64,000 bases of DNA from positions 16,439,694-16,503,693 of the forward strand of contig NC_092200.1 of the NCBI RefSeq assembly GCF_043641665.1. Direction: 5' to 3'. The stretch's first letter is position 1. Each line of letters begins with the position of its first letter. Of the stretch, positions 61,376 to 64,000 are shown in pieces. The stretch comes from Enoplosus armatus (taxonomy: Eukaryota > Chordata > Actinopteri > Centrarchiformes > Enoplosidae). The notes under the pieces were generated by a model. The model had not been told where the DNA came from. It saw only the letters and a list, made by a program, of their open reading frames with translations, and did no database searches. Both the position numbers and the translations under genes were made by a program.

Positions 61376-63897
61376 AGATGTGTCGCCAGGGCAGGCAAGC
61401 TCATGTAGAAACCCTCATCAATCCTTCCTCTGTCAATCAATGTTGGGCTGAAAGAAATCTCCTGGTCGAAGCAACAGAAGATGAAGGCGCTGATTTGACT
61501 GATGACATTTCGGTGGACATTAGCACTGTAGCCGCCTCTCAGCGAAGCCCATCAATATGACCGCCTCCTTCTTATAGACAGGCAGCACTTTGCTCCAGTC
61601 CTAATTTTTTCTGTCTTTCATTTCATTAACTCAGATGTCGGCTGAAAATGAGCAGCTGTTTTTCGTTTGTTTGCTTGCTGACATTTCCCTTGACGTGGAC
61701 AATACATCAGATCTAAATCGCTTGTCTTTGAAAGGAGGCACTGCTCAAGACTTGACACAAGCTGCTACTAAATCCATTAGCCCGGCTTGTCACTGAACAT
61801 TAGCGATTACAGTTGAAAAACGAAAAGAAACTCTTCTAAATAAGGACGGATGACATCTGCGCAGAGAGGCTACAATAATTCAGTTTGTGGCTGTTTGGGT
61901 TTCAAACAAGATACTTGCGTTTCAATTTCTGACGGTCCCTTTGAAAGCTGATAACATACTGTACCACTTTTATTCATCGCCATGCTTTAGTGAAAGACGT
62001 CTGCTTAGAAGTCTCCCAACCACATCAAAACTTCTAAACAAACTAATTTGAGGCCAGATTGTAAACCGAGTCTGTCTGTTACACTCCATGGTGTGTTTTT
62101 AGGGGTTGCGGGGAAGAGGTTGACATGAAGACAGATGTTGTTTGGGCTATGTAAATGCTGGAGTTGTTTAAGGGGTGAGCGGTAAGACAAAATGATGAAT
62201 GTGTGTCAGTGAGGCACAGCATCCCTCACACACAAGTTTTTCCTCACGAGCGGGAGGCTCGCTGCCCTGCGTCGTCTTTACAGGGCTGAACCGTGCCAGA
62301 CGGCACGTTCTGCGAACCTCAGCGACTCTTATCTGGGAAGTCCTAAGCGCTTCCAGAGGTCCCGTCTGTTTTGCTGTCAGGAGTTTAATCATAAACTTGC
62401 GAATGTCCTTGTGGTAGACGGTGACCTAAGCTCGGGATGAGTCACTGTTCTCGTTTTTTTTAAGCTCAGGAACTTCACTCTTGTGCTGCTGCTTTATTAC
62501 AGAACGCTTTTCAGTCTCAAACTGGACTTGGACCAGATGAGCATCATAAAGCCTTTGAGTGGCTTCACCACACACACACACACACACACACACAGATACA
62601 GATGCAGAATCCTCCCATACTGTGCTCAGCAGGAAACCCACCGAGATACCGGCATTCCAGTGCATGTTACTATCTTCATCTTTCTGCTGCTCTAACACCC
62701 TGTGTATCTACTCTTAAACAGAGATAAAGAGAAAGGGACGGTATGCACACACTCGCTCACATACCAACACGATAAATGTCATAGAACTCCCTGTCCTCCC
62801 CCTCTTAGATAAAGGCAAGCACAGATGAAAGTCCCTAAGAAAATATAACAGGGGGACGCATTTGTTATGTTTGATAGCATCAGCATGGAGAGGACAATAG
62901 AGATGCACGAGGAGCGCTCAAGAGGAGCATTCACAGCAAATGTGTTCCTTCAGAAGGAGCACAAACACACCACTTGATTCATCATGCCGGCAGCGTCTGC
63001 GCTTCCGAGCCCTTGAATTCGGGGGGAAAAAAAATGCAATCTTGGTGCAGTTTGGAGGATGTTTGCGTCATTGAGAAAACACTCAACCAACTGGGTAACG
63101 TGGAACAGTCAGGGCAATTTACAGATTTCGCAGATCAAGGAGTCGTTCAAAGTCAGATCGGGTTAGGCCGCCTGAGTGGGAGGTGTTTGGGAAGTTTATC
63201 AGTTTGCCGTTACTTGAAGGAAATATTAATCTGTGCATGTGTGTGAGTGTGATAAAATGGTTGATTCGCCGTTTCAGTCCAAAACCACCAAGGTTGAAAC
63301 TACTTTTCCAAGTTTCCTTCTTTTTTTGGAAATGTTTGACAAAGAAAAAAAGACTGATGAACTAATGAAGGAACTTCAGGATTCACACACTGCGTGATGC
63401 AGGTGATGGTGGCTCGATTGTCCCTGTGTTCAGTACCCTTGAGGTGATTTATTAGTCTCTTAATAAAGGCTGTTAACAGAAACAAACAAATAGCTGAGGT
63501 TTGTGTAGTCGAAAGACTTAATGAATCACACTGGCGCAGAGCCCCCTCCCCCCACGAGTAGTTTATTGAGCTTTAGGCTATTACATTGTGGACACAGTGA
63601 AGGGCAACATTTTTGCAAGTCGGCCAAGTTGTTATCTTATCAGATGTGATTTGTGTGTTTGCGTCAGGTAGAACTCAGTAAACGCTGTGAGGTTTTAATG
63701 AAAAGTGAGGAGCAAAAAGTGAATACAGATTGCATGTGCAAAACAGTAAATGTACTGTCACATGGATCAGACTGAGTGGGCCGATGTAGCAGACTGGCTG
63801 CGTGCTGGAGGGCACACATAGGGATTTTGTTAAAGTCACCTTTCATGAAGATTGTAGCGGATGAACTGATCAGTCACAGAACAGAAAATTACTTTTT
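61376..63897. other. Gene-free block with CA tract
   Basis: A (CA)n tract lies at 62568-62594. Open frames are 90 codons or fewer and not protein-like. No exon or RNA gene. Confidence 0.5.
62568..62594. repeat. (CA)n microsatellite
   Basis: About 13 uninterrupted units. Confidence 0.95.
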
Positions 63898-64000
63898 TTT
63901 AAGGAGTAGTTTGATATTTTGGGAAATATGTTGGTTCACTTTTTTTTTGCAGAGAGATAGATAAGATAAGATTGTCCCCACTCTACTCTGCCAGCACCTT
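63898..64000 (+). mobile_element. Teleost interspersed repeat, family C, cut by window end
   Basis: Contains 'aaggagtagtttgatatttt' and 'gggaaatatgttggttcact', then 'gcagagagatagataagata' and 'actctgccagcacctt'. I recognise this as the start of a repeat common in percomorph genomes ('tttgacattttgggaaatat'). A related start occurs at 11985. The element continues beyond the window. Confidence 0.7.

Overview
The window looks like nuclear DNA of a ray-finned fish, probably a percomorph teleost. Three things point there: very frequent (GT)n/(CA)n microsatellites, long G/C homopolymers, and decayed copies of interspersed repeats that I recognise from percomorph genomes. Examples are the 'ggaggaaaccggagcacc...gagaacccacgcaggcac' element at 8674-8970 and the 'gctaattagcaaatgttagc' element at 52322-52700. 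There is no sign of bacterial, organellar or plasmid sequence.

I find no protein-coding gene or exon, tRNA, rRNA or CRISPR array that I can support. All long open frames lie in low-complexity sequence (CA/GT tracts, G runs, a polypyrimidine tract) or old repeats, or read as random peptide. The window is best described as an intergenic or large-intron stretch of the gene-desert type.

Layout. 1-6500: unique sequence with a G-rich CpG-containing patch, a cluster of GT tracts (3222-3714) and a decayed repeat near 4.8-5.0 kb. 6553-6631: a perfect 35-bp inverted repeat with a 9-base loop, the most striking single structure here. 8674-8970: a common teleost interspersed repeat. About 12.0 kb: another repeat, with a second relative cut by the window end at 63898-64000. 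18.9-20.4 kb: a repeat island (PIF/Harbinger-like remnant, possible solo LTR, second copy of the 4.8-kb family). 24.6-25.3 kb: a regulatory-looking AT-rich block followed by a repeat. 30.7 and 52.3 kb: two copies of one repeat family. 50.4-50.8 kb: a 400-base polypyrimidine tract. 56.3-56.5 kb: a broken Tc1/mariner transposase C-terminus, minus strand. 57.7 and 60.0 kb: a shared 37-base segment. 61.2-61.4 kb: three diverged units of about 60 bases.

Between these lie low-repeat AT-rich blocks with homeodomain-like TAATTA cores, SOX-like and octamer motifs (near 1.9, 4.4, 14.4, 24.7, 27.9, 35.6, 42.8, 51.2, 54.2, 57.0 and 58.1 kb). They have the look of conserved non-coding enhancers around a developmental gene, but conservation cannot be seen from one sequence, so they are low-confidence candidates. 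I did not find a convincing new biological system; the hairpin and the candidate regulatory blocks are what most deserve follow-up.
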